64,000 nt of DNA from positions 4,375,501 to 4,439,500 of the forward strand of contig JARHVA010000224.1 in the NCBI GenBank assembly GCA_037957365.1. The letters are read 5' to 3'. This document shows positions 1 to 12,701 of the stretch, piece by piece. Below the pieces are notes generated by a model. That model saw only the letters and a list, made by a program, of their open reading frames with translations, did no database searches and was not told the origin of the DNA. Numbering within the stretch: position 1 is the stretch's first letter; every line of letters begins with the position of its first letter. Source of the stretch: Torreya grandis (Eukaryota; Streptophyta; Pinopsida; Cupressales; Taxaceae). Position numbers and translations under genes: made by a program.

Positions 1-238
1 CTCACTCCTACATGGTCAAATATAATCAAAGTTAAAAAAGTATAAACAAAAAATGAGAGATATACACCATATCAAAGAAGGGTTATAGGATTTCCTCGAA
101 TCCCATCATATAATCAGCAACAATATTTGAGTATAGTTGTTCCCATACATAAAAAATTTGTTTTCAGATACATCAAATGTATACGCATATTATGATCCTT
201 GTTATTGTTGATCATAATTTCATAATTAGTGACTATAA

Positions 239-278
<40 letters not shown>

Positions 279-1285
279 CATTTAACAATTATAATTTTCA
301 AATAATATGGCAACGCCATTTCATATCGTTTTCTATTTTAATTATAACCATTTGCATTTCATGAAACATGTTAACATATAAAATATAATTTTACCCATAA
401 ATTTACACTAATTAGATGTTAACATGTTTATAAAATATACATCGTTAATAATAATAAAAAATGCATTCAAATAAAGTCTTACCAACTCAAGACCCATTTC
501 ATGGTCATATGATTCAAGACAAATGCATACAATTATCATCATGATATCTAGTCTTTAGTCTCAAATATGTATAATAAATACTAAAAGGGAACCAAAATAT
601 AGCATTCTATGACTCAAAGTTTGTATTTATATTTGTCTAGCCACATAAAAATGTGTATGTATCTTAATAATGGCAAGAAGGGAACTAGAAAATGGCCTCC
701 TAGGGCCTAAGCTCCTCCTCAAGTACATACAATAGTATATAGATGAAGTAAAACGAAATAACATCCCATTTGACACCAATATTCTCCTTCATGAGATCAT
801 TATAATGTGCATGTTCATTATATATGAAAATGCAGAAGTAGAATTAGTATGGAGCTCCATAATCCCATCATCTCCTTTCAACTCTTAAGAGTACTAGAAA
901 TTAGCCTCCCAAGGCTCCATATTTCTCCTAGAATCATAATAATACACTCAATGCCAACATCCATCCATGTCATTAGATTATCGACCAATAACACATGTGG
1001 ATATGTTAGTGTAAATGTTATGATAGTATTACATGAACCATACATAGTCACTCACAAGATTCATGGTTAGTCCATCTTAGATTAGAAAGCATATCAATAT
1101 AACCAATAATCATAATCAAACTCATAAAAATATAGAATAAAAAATTTATAATCTAAAACAAATCATTTTTCTTATATTTATGTCCATTCATCATTATATA
1201 TCAGTCTTTAATGATCATAAGACAATAGTAAAATTTCATTACATCCAACCATTATAAAATATGATTTGCATTTTTTTATCATATG
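1..1285. other. AT-rich spacer, no gene seen
   Basis: No convincing coding sequence is visible. An open frame near 849-1070 has no recognisable domain and no support. Two loosely similar stretches, around 690-725 and 890-930, both contain an 'actagaaa' followed by a C-rich 'gcctcc' motif, which suggests a degenerate short repeat. A pure AT microsatellite lies at 242-272. Confidence 0.6.
242..272. repeat. (AT)n microsatellite
   Basis: About 15 uninterrupted AT dinucleotides. This is the first of many such tracts in the window. Confidence 0.95.
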
Positions 1286-1349
1286 TAGTAAGCCATTTTT
1301 AACAAGATTTATGTACATAGTAAGCCATTTTTAACAAGATTTATGTACA
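1286..1349. repeat. Perfect 32-bp tandem duplication
   Basis: The 32-bp unit beginning 'tagtaagccatttttaac' occurs twice back to back, at 1286-1317 and 1318-1349, with no mismatch. Perfect identity points to a recent replication slippage or short tandem duplication event. Confidence 0.95.
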
Positions 1350-2360
1350 CCTTCATGTGTTAATTCAAAAATCAACTACATTTTTTCCCCTTCAATCAAC
1401 TTAATTTGTGTTTGCAGGAACCGAATGAACCAAATGTTTAAAGACACATTCACCAAATGAATTTATATCCATAATTAATCCTTTTAGATTAATACGGAAA
1501 TCCTACCAAGTCTTCCTCAGTTTGACAACACCAAGTTATGAAATTGGGCATATGGGATATAGGCCCACATAAGATTTCTTCTCCAAAGTTCCCCCTCTCA
1601 GTTGTCTACATAATGGAATAGTCATATTAATCACTTGAGGGAAGAATTCATGCACAGTCAAATTAATCATTTAAGTATTTAATATACTTCACGGACATGA
1701 AGTTTAATTTCATCAATTTTATAAGCTTACAAGAATTGCTTGAAGTAATATAGAAGATGATAGAAGCTACATGTAGAATTATACTTCATCCACATACTTT
1801 AACGATTTGATGAGCAAGACAATTTTTAGCTTTAATCTAAGTATATTCAGGCTGATGTAGTTGACTGAGTCTTGAACTTTCAGTTGGGTGACATTGTGTC
1901 TCATTATTCTACTGTGTGCTATTACATTGTATTATTTTATGCAATTATAACTAAGCTCAAGTAATCAAACACCAGTTATGACCTTTTTATGATAGTAAGA
2001 TCAATGACGACACTTATAGCATTCCCACCGGCTTGTAATTACTATGAAAACAAGCTTGACTTGTTGGAAAGCTGCAAAATTGCGATAAGTGGTAGGTTGC
2101 AAACGATTCACAAGGCACGAGTGAAAAAATCATAAGTAATTTTTTATAAGTTCATCTAGAAAATGAGCATCTATTAAGTGTCTTTATGAGCATCCACTAC
2201 CTGAGAGAAATACATAAAATTAAAAAACATTATTTATTGTGTTTCAGAATCTAATCTTTATAAGCAAGAACATTAGGTTTTAAGGATCCAATTAGATATG
2301 ATTTCATTCTTATTATTCTTATAATTTATATGTAATTACACACCCACACACACACTAAAA
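1350..2360. other. Spacer, nothing recognised
   Basis: Slightly less AT-rich around 1540-1610 and 1990-2110, but all six frames are broken and no domain, LTR end or RNA gene is recognisable. Confidence 0.5.
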
Positions 2361-2622
2361 TATGATTTATATAACATCTCAATCTTATACACTCGACAAA
2401 TGCATATTAGAGTTCTACCCTTTAGTTCTAGACCTTCTTATTATTAAAAGGCTGAAATTGACCATTTCATTGTTTCTAATTGCATTACAAAAAAAAAAAA
2501 AATCTGATTTATCTATCACATTAGTCTTCTACACTTAACAAATGCATATCAGGGCTCTACTCTTTAGTTCTAGACCTTCTTACTACTCAAAGGATCAAAT
2601 TCACCACCTCATTGTGCCTAGT
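2361..2622. repeat. Diverged ~142-bp tandem duplication
   Basis: Two adjacent copies, about 2361-2490 and 2503-2622. They share 'tttagttctagaccttctta', a preceding 'aaatgcatat', and a following segment ending in a 'cattgt' motif. They are separated by a run of A. By eye about four of five positions match, so this is older than the 32-bp duplication at 1286. Confidence 0.8.
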
Positions 2623-3661
2623 TGATTTTATTTTTTATCTAACCCTACCATTCTGGTGAACCATATCTATTGTACAACATAAAAATCTTAAAACCTAATA
2701 TATATTATTCACCGTTAGTTTTTAGATCCTCAACAACTTTTTATCCTACCAAACACTTGCATCCCATATAGAGACACTTGAATCGACCCAAGTGTCTAAA
2801 TTATAATACATTGACTTTACCTAAAAAGTCATCTAATTTGTAAACTTTTTGAATCCTATAGGTTGGCCTATTTTTTTATTTTTATTTTAACCCTTTAATG
2901 AGATATTTTCAAAAGACATGGTATAAAAACAAATCTAATCTTGCTCATTATCTATCTAACAAATATCAATAAGAACATATTCAAGCTCATTCAATCAATT
3001 CTAGAACTAAGTTATCCTAACTTGTTCCTTCCTATTTTCATATCATTCATAGGACTAGTCATATCATAGGTGCAAAGCACTCAAAGAATAAGCCATATGT
3101 AGTATTTTTCAAGTTACAAGCCATATCATTCTATGCCCTTGCATATAACATATTACACCCTTGTACTCACAAAAGCCAACAATTAGTGGATAAATATGTA
3201 TGTCTGAGGTTCTCTTTAGATTAGTGGCTATGTAGGTAACACTCATTGATAGAGGGTACTTGAGCTCAACTCAATTTTGTGAGTCCACTAACTCATTTTT
3301 TCAAGGTACAAATACTTAAGGTAAATATATAAGGTTTGATACGTAACCAATCATTTATAGCTAGTCTGAATGAATAAAGTATATCAAAATAAAGGGACAA
3401 AAAATGCAGAAATTTGCACGTGGTCACTCTCACATATAATGAATATTCTGTATTGGAAAGTTTTTTTGATGTTAAGATACTTGCATCGATGTAAGTGTCT
3501 AGTCCTTTAGTATCAATATTTATAGAATTTGATGACTGAATCCTAATCTTGTTCTTGCTTATTTCAACATCTGCATATCTTAGATCGCCCCACACATTTG
3601 TAGATTAACTAAGTACTATCTATTCTTAGTGTTTATGCAAACAAACTACTTTTTTTAATGT
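2623..3661. other. Spacer, nothing recognised
   Basis: AT-rich. A 100-codon open frame on the minus strand (3595-3293) has no recognised motif and a composition like the surrounding DNA, so I do not call it a gene. The short phrase 'aagtgtcta' recurs near 2790 and 3500. Confidence 0.5.
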
Positions 3662-4380
3662 ACTTTCTATATTAAGCCTAACTCAACATTGCAATTCAAG
3701 ATATTTATTTATCGAAGATTTCAATAAATTGACCTACTTTAGAATAGTTTTATTCATCCTTGTGTCTAGGCTATTCTAAAATTTAACCCTATACCCAAAT
3801 CATTACCAAATTTATGGTCAAACATTTTATAAACCTTACTTGTGTGTCTCATCATATGAATCCTAATTTGACTTAGGGTTTTCTATTCTATTTCAAATTT
3901 TTGGTTTTCTAAATGTAAAATTATCTTAAAAATCAGATTTTCTTTATTTCAGAAAAATCAATCATGCTCACTATGGATGTATCTAATCGCTACTTCAGTG
4001 ATCAATATGAAACTACTGTTTTGAGTGAACTTTCTATATTTAACATAACTGAACATTTTAATTCAAAATATTCATTTATTTGAGTTTTCAATTAATTTGC
4101 CTACATTAGAATAGTTGTATTCATCCTTGTATTTAGGTGTTTCTACACTTTACCCATATCCGCACATTATTATCAAATTTAAGTTAATTTTTTTGTGAAC
4201 CTGACTTACTTGACTCATTGTGCATACCGTATTTTGACATAAGGTTCCCTATTCTTTTTCTAATTTCTGGTTTTCTAAACTTTAAAATATCATAAAAATC
4301 ATATTTTCTTTATTTCAAAATAATCAATCATGCTCAATATGGATGTGTGTAATTGCTACTTCATTGATCAATATATGATG
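3662..4380. repeat. Tandem duplication, ~367-bp unit
   Basis: Copy 1 (3662-4010) and copy 2 (4029-4374) align along their whole length with an offset of 367 bp. Shared landmarks include 'actttctatatt' at the start, 'tagaatagtt.tattcatcc' in the middle, 'ttctttatttcag/aa' later, and 'tgatcaatat' at the end. Divergence by eye is roughly a quarter of positions. There is no coding frame in either copy. Confidence 0.85.
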
Positions 4381-4579
4381 GTTGTCAATGCTTAATATTT
4401 TCCATGCATTGCTATATCAATAGGATGCATAATCAAATGGTTTAAATAAATTATTCAAATCGAAGAGAGTGACTTAAAACAAAATAAAAATCAAATTTAT
4501 CTTTAAAACTCCTTTTGTAATAATATAGAACTGGTATCTATGCATGTTGCCTATCCATTTACTAACTTTTCATTGATTT

Positions 4580-4830
4580 TTAGTTGAAGGCTAGTTGTTT
4601 TGTTGACTATTAGCAGATGGTTACAGACGTTGTCTTCTTGTGTAGCGGAGGCCTTGTTGGTTTAGTGTTTGTTGTAGGCTTCGTCTGATTTGGATGATGG
4701 TTTGCTTGTTTTTATATTGAGTTATGGGCCCTGTCAAAATGCTCTTTTACCCTTATCAATTTTTTTTTTTTAAAATTTGTTTAAAGTGATGGGCAACTCC
4801 AAGAAACCATAAGATGATAAAATATTTCAA
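4580..4830 (+). mobile_element. LINE 3'-tail-like fragment, copy 1
   Basis: A G/T-rich stretch containing 'ctattagcagatggtt', 'cttgttgg' and 'atgggccctgtcaaaatgc' ends with 'ttttaccctt' and a homopolymer run. This resembles the 3' untranslated end of plant L1 elements, and the family assignment rests on style rather than an alignment. A second copy lies at 13430-13670, and homology continues into the next ~60 bp (gggcaactcc / cgaacaactc). The fragment is not joined to an ORF2 upstream. Confidence 0.5.
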
Positions 4831-6320
4831 ATTATAAAATAACATTCTCATATAAAGAAAGCTTTTTCTTGTAAAAATCAAAACTCCATCAAGTGAGTTG
4901 TAGTCCAATTGTGAAGATGATGGTCTAAAAGGTGTTTCCTAACTATCCATCATGTACAAATCCTAGAAGATACAAAAAAAAAATGAAGCTGAGATCATAC
5001 CCCGAATAAATTTGGTAGAATGTATTCACCTCAATCCTTAATACTAAACCAAAAAAACATTATGTTTACCTAATCCATATAAAAATCAAAATTTCAATTT
5101 AAAAAAATTAAAACTATATAAACTCCAAAACACCATAAAAATCTCAATTCTCTTAAATAATATTATAAAAATTATTTAAAAAAAAACACACACACAACCA
5201 CCCACGCCAAAAAAAAAAAAAAAAAAAAACAAACAAAAATACATTCTCCGTTGATCATCAATGCAACCAGCACAACATTAAAGGTACAATAAATTTTAAA
5301 AAAACGATGATGAAAGATGTATGACAAAACAATACTGAATAGGTGATAAGAAAACGCCATCACTTAAATGCATATAATAATAAAATATTAAATAGCGGGT
5401 AATAAAACAGGAGAAACGGTAGTGCTCACCCCTAAGATTCAAATCATCTCCTTCAGTAAAACTGGTATCCATCATACAACACTGGTAAAGATGAGAAATA
5501 ATGATAGGAGAGTTGCAAATTCCTAAAATGTTGGTTGCAGTACGCTTCATATTTAATGTTAAGAAGTATTTTTAAAAATGTAATGAAAGTTGTGATCTCA
5601 ATTATATATAACGTTACAACTTTTCATTATTTTATTTATATTAATAAAATTAATTTTTACGTAGATAGTTATACTATGTTAATTTAAAATATGGTTAAAT
5701 TTAAAATTATTTAAAAAATAAAATTAAAATCCATTTTCATTTATAAAAAATTAAAAGTTAAATAATTTATTTAAAATGAAAAATATATATTAATTTAAAA
5801 TTTGGTTGTCGGCATTTGTAATGGATTAATATTATTTATTATTTTAAGTATTTTGTTTTACAGTTTGTGATATTAAATTTTTAAAAGTGTAATAATTTAA
5901 TTATCTTATAATATTTTTTTTTTAGATACTTATTATGTTAAATTTATTTACAATTTTTTTGTACAACTTTTAAAAGTATAGTAATTTAATTGTACTACAA
6001 TATTTCTTATCGATACTCTTTATTTTAAATTTATGTACAACCATTAATGAGATTGGTTGCTTGATGTTAAACACGATTAATTTGAAAATTCAAAATTATG
6101 ATTTAGAGCATGAATAATTCTAGATTTTTTAATACTTTTAATATATACTTTTTAACAAATTAATTATTTTAAAAATATTATTTTTTTATTAAAAATATAT
6201 TATCACATTTCATTTTATTTATTACAATATTATTTGATAAATACAACAGAATATTGGATAAAAGAGTTTCATGTTAAAAATTTATTTAGTAGATGCAAAC
6301 TTTTATTTTTTATTTTTTTG
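4831..6320. other. AT-rich segment absent from the second locus
   Basis: Holds poly-A and poly-T runs (5205-5229, 5915-5922) and no recognisable gene. At the homologous locus near 13.6 kb the flanks of this segment lie within about 20 bp of each other. It is therefore probably a ~1.5-kb insertion here or a deletion there. No terminal repeats were identified. Confidence 0.4.
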
Positions 6321-7110
6321 GTTAGGAAATTAGAAATGGCAAGGTCATGTATTTTTGGAAGGATGTTTAATCTAGTGTGGATCCTCTTTGTAACCATTAT
6401 TCTTTCACAATTTTAAAGGACTACTTTACTAATATGCAAGGAACTTTGACAAATTATTAGTGGGATGAAATTTATTATGTGGAGTTACTTGTGAAAGTGG
6501 AAAAACCAAATTCTTATGACAATTTTTTATTTTTCATAGTTATTACTTTGTTTTAGAATTTTATTTGATTTCCATCAATTTAGTATTTTTAAAAAGAATG
6601 ATATAGTAAAGTTAAATGGTGATTATTTTATAAACTATTTCGTGAAACAAGAATATCATAAGCTAGTCTCCCACCTTAACCCTCTTAGTTGGCAAGTGGA
6701 AAAGGTTGGATTCTAAAGGGTCATTTTAAAGTTAATGTAAAGTTTTAGATCATAATGAAGGTATTTATTTTGATGGATAGGGTATCAAGGATAAGTTTAA
6801 AGAGGCATTTAATGTGTTATGCACAATGAGAATTCTGAAAATTTGAACTACATTATTTTTCATTGTACATTTTCTTGAATTTTTTTTTGTCTTAGTTCTT
6901 TTAAAAGATTAATAAAATTTGGGTGGCAGTTGTTTATACTCAAAGAATACTTATAAGTTGGGTAGAGGATTGGGGAGATCATGTTAATAATCTATGGGTG
7001 ATGGTTCCTTCACTGATCATTTAAATCATAGGGAAAAATAAATAATAATTTGTTCTAAAATATTTATTATAATAAGAATTTTCTCTCTTAAGAATAAGAC
7101 CATCTTTCAC
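6321..7110 (+). pseudogene. LINE ORF2 fragment, zinc-binding region (zf-RVT)
   Basis: Translated + strand pieces recall the region between reverse transcriptase and RNase H in plant L1 ORF2. Near 6326 the frame reads N-G-K...F-W-K-D-V, the usual NG..FW.D.W signature. Near 6813 another frame reads C-V-M-H...E-N-L-N...F-H-C, the Cys/His cluster. Near 6960 there is W-V-E-D-W-G-D followed by a tryptophan-poor tail. Stops and at least one frameshift separate the pieces, so nothing is expressible. The RT domain upstream and RNase H downstream were not found. A shorter relative lies at 13680-13980. Confidence 0.65.
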
Positions 7111-8364
7111 AAAAAAAATTAAATGAAATATATTGAAAAATAATTTTAGTCTTCCCATCTTCATATTCCAAGATTCTTGATCGTTAGAAACATTGATGAA
7201 GCTTCATATTCTATAGAAGGTTTTTAGTCATCTTCATATTTTACTCTGAATTTTACCTTAAATATTGTATAGGAGAAGATTTTTCAAATGAGGTTGATAG
7301 GGTAATTTGGAACGAGGACCATCTTTGATCTATTCTTAGATTGGCGATATAAAATAAGAATTTAGACCTATCCACCCAATATTTTATTCTCAAATATTTG
7401 TAGAATATGAGGAAACATCCTATAAAATCTCAACTCTCTACTATGGCAAGTGTATTCCTCTTAAGTTTCCATTCTCTTAAGAAAAAATGACTATATTTAA
7501 TATGTTTTAAGGGTTCCATATAGGTTAGAAATATTGCTTGGGATATGGGTTTGGCTAGGAACCCTTCCACATCTTAGGGCTATCCTTTGATCCTATAACA
7601 AGACTCGATGTTGAGGTTTTTATGGACTGTCCTCTATTGAAGGATATGAATAGTAGAGGGAAATTCTTAGCTTGTGCTTGGGAAAGGTAAATGATCAATG
7701 TGTATTTTTGATCTCTTGATTGTTAAGGATGTGAGAATGGCTTTGTTGTTTAGTTTTTTATACAATAGATGGGTTGTGAAGAAAAACATAGTGTTAGAAT
7801 GTTTAATATTCATCATGATTCAATCACCAAGGATATATGTTATGTTGATATCTGCATTAGCTCTTTCAGTAGTAAAATTTTGAGGCTTGGATATTCTATA
7901 ATATTTATGGAGGAATTTGTCTTTCATTATGCACCTCTGGATTGCATTGGCTTGTTGTATTATGTTGTAATTGATCGGTTATTGTTTCTACTTTCTACTT
8001 GCTTTTTATTTTTTGGGGAGGTTTTTCATGTAATCATTTTTCTCTCTCTTCTCTTTTGATTTATGGAATTTTGGTTTCCTCACAGTATATTGTAGTCTTT
8101 AAGAAGTTTTAGTATGGGAGTCATTTTTGTACTATTTTCTCATCCACTTTTGGAACACTTTCAAAACTATTTTGTGGAATTAAATGTGTGTTCGGCCTTC
8201 CTTTGTAGATGAATCTAGATACACAAATACTTATACTAAAATAGAATTCCATAATTTAACTTTGCAAAAGTTTTAATAAGAATCAGGGAGTAAAAAATAA
8301 ATTATCTCCTCCATTTTATCTCTGCAAATATAAAATTAAAAAATTAATACATAGGTATTTGCGC
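7111..8364. other. Spacer with unassigned open frames
   Basis: Overlapping open frames of 61 and 96 codons (7698-7883, 7769-8059, +) are hydrophobic and AT-driven, with no recognised motif. The 7500-7700 stretch is somewhat less AT-rich and may be more of the decayed LINE, but I could not place it. Confidence 0.4.
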
Positions 8365-8365
8365 G

Positions 8366-8411
<46 letters not shown>
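8365..8411. repeat. Compound (CT)n(TA)n microsatellite
   Basis: A run of CT dinucleotides passes directly into a run of TA dinucleotides. Confidence 0.95.
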
Positions 8412-9230
8412 TCACATAATTTAAAAATTTGTATAAGGAGAGGATTCAATAGTGAGTGTGGTCTAAAAGTTGAGTGTATTTAAGGTTAGAGAGTTTAAAT
8501 CTTGACCATTTTTTGAATTGAAGGTAGATAAAATTTTCATTAATTATAAAGACATTTATATTTAATATTTGAAAATTAGAATATTACATTCATTTATAAA
8601 AGAATCTAAAAACTATATACAAAATATTATACTATTGTTGGTATACAATATCTTAATTAGAAAATTCTCAATGTAGAAATGTACTTATAAATAAAAAATT
8701 AAGTTCAACAATATAAATTATATGTTTCTTTTCAAACATAATATGCTATAATTATATCAACTACATACAACATCTTGTGTAAAATTTTCAAACAATTTGT
8801 GAAATTGTACATTGACTTTAACTTTATTTTTTAATTTTAAAAGATACAACTTATGCAATGTAATACATCCACTTTATCTTTATTTTTAATTTTAAAACTA
8901 CAAACTATTGAAATTAAACATCTTTTCCACCCCTTATTTCAATAGATGTCCCTACATAATTTAAAATAGATATAAGGTTTATCAAACTCTTTATGGCACC
9001 ATAAAAAATTTGAAAAAATTTCAAAATCAATTCATCTTTGCTCCAATTGGTATATGACATAATTGGAAATAGACATAAGGTTCATCAAATTACATAATGC
9101 AAACTAAAAATAATTGATAAAAAATCAAAAATCAAATTAAAATAAATAAATAAACCACTGTGATACAATTCTACAGATCATAAGAGTATTAAAATTGAAA
9201 ATTTTAATTGTTTATATAAATAATGTGTGT
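8412..9230. other. AT-rich spacer, nothing recognised
   Basis: All frames are broken by stops. No repeat or domain is visible apart from ordinary AT-rich low complexity. Confidence 0.5.
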
Positions 9231-9532
9231 TGTTATTTTCATACCATTATTTATGTTAGACTAAATTTACTATAGTAATATGCTTATGTAAAATTGAGAT
9301 GGTTATCTATAAAATAACTCACGTAGTTTTTAGATTAGTTTGTTAATTGTTAAACTAAGTTAGTCCAATAAAATTTATTATTGACCAATTTCATAATATA
9401 GTAAATTATGGATTATTTATAAGTTATTGTTCATCTTATTTTTTAAGACTATTATGAGTATATATAGGGTTATTAATATAACTATGTAATTTATATTTGT
9501 AAGTTCAATAAATTATATTGAATTTATGTTCA
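9231..9532 (+). mobile_element. Probable Ty1/copia 5' LTR
   Basis: The boundary was chosen because 'tgttattttc' at 9231 and '...ttca' at 9532 give the TG...CA ends expected of an LTR, and a primer-binding-like site follows at once. Inside, a TATA-like 'tatatatagg' lies at about 9459, roughly 70 bp before the end, and an 'aataaat' lies downstream, fitting an LTR promoter and polyadenylation layout. The partner 3' LTR was not found. The assignment is inferred from the primer-binding site and the gag further downstream. The 5' boundary is uncertain. Confidence 0.45.
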
Positions 9533-9540
9533 ATTTTTTT

Positions 9541-9552
9541 TATCAGAGCGAA
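9541..9552 (+). other. Primer-binding-site-like sequence
   Basis: 'tatcagagcg' matches the core of the plant copia primer-binding site, which is complementary to the 3' end of initiator methionine tRNA (usual form tggtatcagagc). The first two G residues are replaced by T. Confidence 0.5.
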
Positions 9553-11499
9553 GTATTTGACAGCTCTATCAAAATTTCTATTGTGTAAGTTAGATTGCAT
9601 TTACAGATATTGTGGTGTATTTTGGTAGATTTGAAACCAAGAAATTCAAGTTAGCCATACAACGTTTCTTCTACTACAAGCTATATACACTCCACATGAA
9701 AGGAATTTCAATTGCATGATATTATTTAGTATGTTTTTACTATTCTAAATTTATTTGGTTCATTTTGGACTTGGTCATATAGTTCTTTTGGAAAATTAGA
9801 ATCTATTCGATCTACGTCACTAACATACCCTGATACAGATTGATTTTTGGTCATATCTGACCATATACATATTTTTAGACTCTAAAATGTTTTATGAACA
9901 TTTTATATTCTCCTGTGCATATTCTGCACACAAGCTATATAATTTTGCAGTAAGTCATACAATTATTTGGATGCCTACAATCTATGCTTGGTCAATTTGT
10001 ATTGCAAATTGATTTTTCTTTATTCTGGGTCATACGAAGCATTTTTTTGAAATCTGATTTTAATGGTGTTATAATCAGACCACCATCCTCCCAAATTCAT
10101 CCATATAACTGTGCATTATATCATACAATAGTTTGGGATACTCCAAGTCGTTACAGTCATTTGATGCAAAATATTGGGATGTAAGTCAATTTTCTTCTAT
10201 ATTTTTCATTACAGACATGGTTCTGAAGACTTAATTCATGGAATTAATTCTTCAATATATACTCTTACAACCTATAAACTAATATACACATATCCATACC
10301 ATCGTATTCAGTGCAATAGTCATTTGATTAAGCAATTTGACTAGCATTTCAATTTTTCTTCACAGATTTCCATACAACCCTGATTTTCTAGAACTAATTG
10401 GTGGACATAATTTTTTGCTGCATATTTTTCCACCTAAAATCCTATTTTACATGTGGTAATACTTTCGTATAGTTTTTTGGATGCTTACAAGCTGGCATTA
10501 TCTCCAATCTTATCAATTGGAGCCAAAACAAAGGTTTCATTTGATTTCTTTTTGCCAACTAAGCTATCCAACATGTATTTCACTTCATGAAGGAACAATT
10601 TACATTTTAAAAGTCCATTTTATTCAGTATCAAATACAAATTTTTCCTTTCAATGTTTTGAATTGATGCATAAAGGAGCTGGTAATTTTTTTTGGGTTAA
10701 AATCTAGACATGAGAAGTCTATAATTCAAATAACAAACAAGGGTAAAAAACCCACAAAGACACAAAACAAAAAAGGACAAAATTGGAGGGATTGTTTTAA
10801 TTATTTTACTTTATGGAAAATTTATTTTCCATTTTATGTAAATTGTAAATTGTAAGTTGAAAACATTTGTAAATTTTTTTAATTTCCGGTAAATCAATTA
10901 GTGCAAAACAATGAAATTGTAAAAATATCATTCACAAGTGTTCGATATTAATGACACCTCTAATTCACATTTACAGGGACTGTTGTTGCACTTTGAATTA
11001 CTATGTTTATAGCCTAACATAGATTCAACAATGATGTCTGGGCATGGACCCTTTAAATTATGGAGTAATAAGGATTAGAAATATTCATAAACCATCCCTC
11101 CGTTAACTATTCATTACATTCGATAGATGTAAATTGTGAAAGTTAAAATTTACATGTATATAAGGATGTTTCACCCACATATGTAGAATTCATTTTAAGC
11201 AGGTGTCAGTTATAGAATGATTTTTTTTCACATTTTATCTAAGTACCTACTACTATTCTGATCTCACATGCATTAAAGTTTGTTTTATGTACCGATGGGT
11301 ATATCAAAAGGACAAGCTCTTCTAGTACCGATAGGTATATAGGAAGGTGTGCATATGGAAAGGTCTGATATATGAGCTTTTTAGTATAGAGAAAAGGAAA
11401 CCTTTTTGATTAAAAGGTACCAATCCATTTTCATTATATAGTTTGATTAGATTTTTCACACATGGTTGTAAATTGACTATGTTTTTTTCTACCAAACAC
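9553..11499. other. Sequence between primer-binding site and gag
   Basis: About 2 kb separate the primer-binding site from the gag frame, whereas gag normally starts within about 100 bp. The stretch contains scattered similar phrases ('catacaat..tttgg' near 9957, 10125 and 10465) and a 15-bp direct repeat 'taccgatRggtatat' at ~11290 and ~11326. No coding domain is recognised, and an insertion inside the element is possible. Confidence 0.4.
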
Positions 11500-12150
11500 T
11501 CAGCTTCTTTGAGGTGTTAACTATGCAGTGTGGAAAACTAAAGTTAAAACCCACTTAGAATTTGATGACATATGGACAGTTGTTGATGGCACATAGACCT
11601 GATAGGGTATCAACATTGATCAGTAGAAAAAATATGACAAAGCTAATTAGAAGACTAAGCTCATAATCATGTTTAGAGCCTTGGATGATGTACAAATCCA
11701 TATAAATAATGCCACTATAACTCAAGATGCTTGGGGTAATATTTAAATTTTTTTTGAGGAAAATAATTAAAATCATATTATTCATCTTCAAAGCAAACTC
11801 CATAGTCTAAAATTAATATCCAAGGAAAAAGTGGAGGCTTTTCTTCAAAGAGTGTCAACCTTGTGGGATTCACTTGAAGCATTAGGCGAACCAGTAAAAG
11901 ATGACTCTTTGGTTCCTATTTTCCTAAGAGCTATGCCACCTACATATAAATCTTTTACGACTATGTTGAATAATGTAAGTCAAAAACCAACCTTTGTATC
12001 ATTGGTTAACATGTTGGAACAAGAAAAAACTTTGCATAATGTAGAGGAACCTGATGAAGAGCATGCACTTGCCTCCTCTTTAAAATGAAATAAGCCCTTG
12101 AAGACTTCTAAGAATAACCCTAAGTAGAACAGTCAACAACACTAGTAGGG
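11500..12150 (+). pseudogene. Ty1/copia gag fragment (UBN2 / Retrotran_gag_2 type)
   Basis: Gag forms the copia virus-like particle. A + strand frame near 11519 reads N-Y-A-V-W-K-T-K, then D-D-I-W-T-V-V-D-G, the hallmark 'NY..W...L...D.W..V..G' start of copia gag. After a stop at about 11597 the homology continues to an open stretch, 11831-12088, with F-L-Q-R-V, L-P-I/V-P-I-F-L-R-A-M-P-P-T-Y and a following 'LVNMLEQEK' helix. These match the C-terminal half of the gag_2 domain. The CCHC nucleocapsid knuckle and all of pol are missing downstream. At least three stops make it non-functional. Confidence 0.85.
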
Positions 12151-12393
12151 ACACAAATCCCATTCACAGAAGGTTTGTCTTCTTTTAAAAGAATTTTAAT
12201 TATAGGCATTTATATTAATATAATTCTTCTTATTAAGATGTATTATTTTACTCATTGTAATTTTTTTGTGTGAATGTTAGTAATTAAATAAAATGAAATT
12301 AACATAAGTTAGGGTTGTCTTTCTATATGACTATGCACATATTCCTCCTTGTGTGCATTTGCATTTGTAAAAGAGATGGTTGAGCTTTCCTAG

Positions 12394-12394
<1 letters not shown>

Positions 12395-12429
<35 letters not shown>

Positions 12430-12430
12430 C
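12395..12430. repeat. (GC)n(CA)n alternating purine-pyrimidine tract
   Basis: About five GC dinucleotides run into about twelve CA dinucleotides. An uninterrupted alternating tract with a CG core is the classic sequence class for left-handed Z-DNA. Confidence 0.9.
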
Positions 12431-12679
12431 AAGGTAGTGAGAGAGGAGTATAAATTTTAAGATTGGTGTTATTTAAGCTCACATCGATGGGATGCTAAGA
12501 GAGGTGTCATTTAAGAGAGGTAATTATTGATCCTAATTCATTAGAAATGATGAAACATTATGTGATTGATATTATGTGTGTTATTGTATTTTATTATTGA
12601 TATACATGTTTTCTATTTTTAATCAGGTTTTTCTGATAATATACATGTTTTGATATTCTAACCTATTTTGCTTATGATT

Positions 12680-12701
12680 TATATATATATATATATATAT
12701 T
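12680..12701. repeat. (AT)n microsatellite
   Basis: Eleven AT dinucleotides. Confidence 0.9.

Noticed and set aside
849..1070. 73-codon open frame
   Set aside because: No domain, no codon bias and no neighbouring gene signals.
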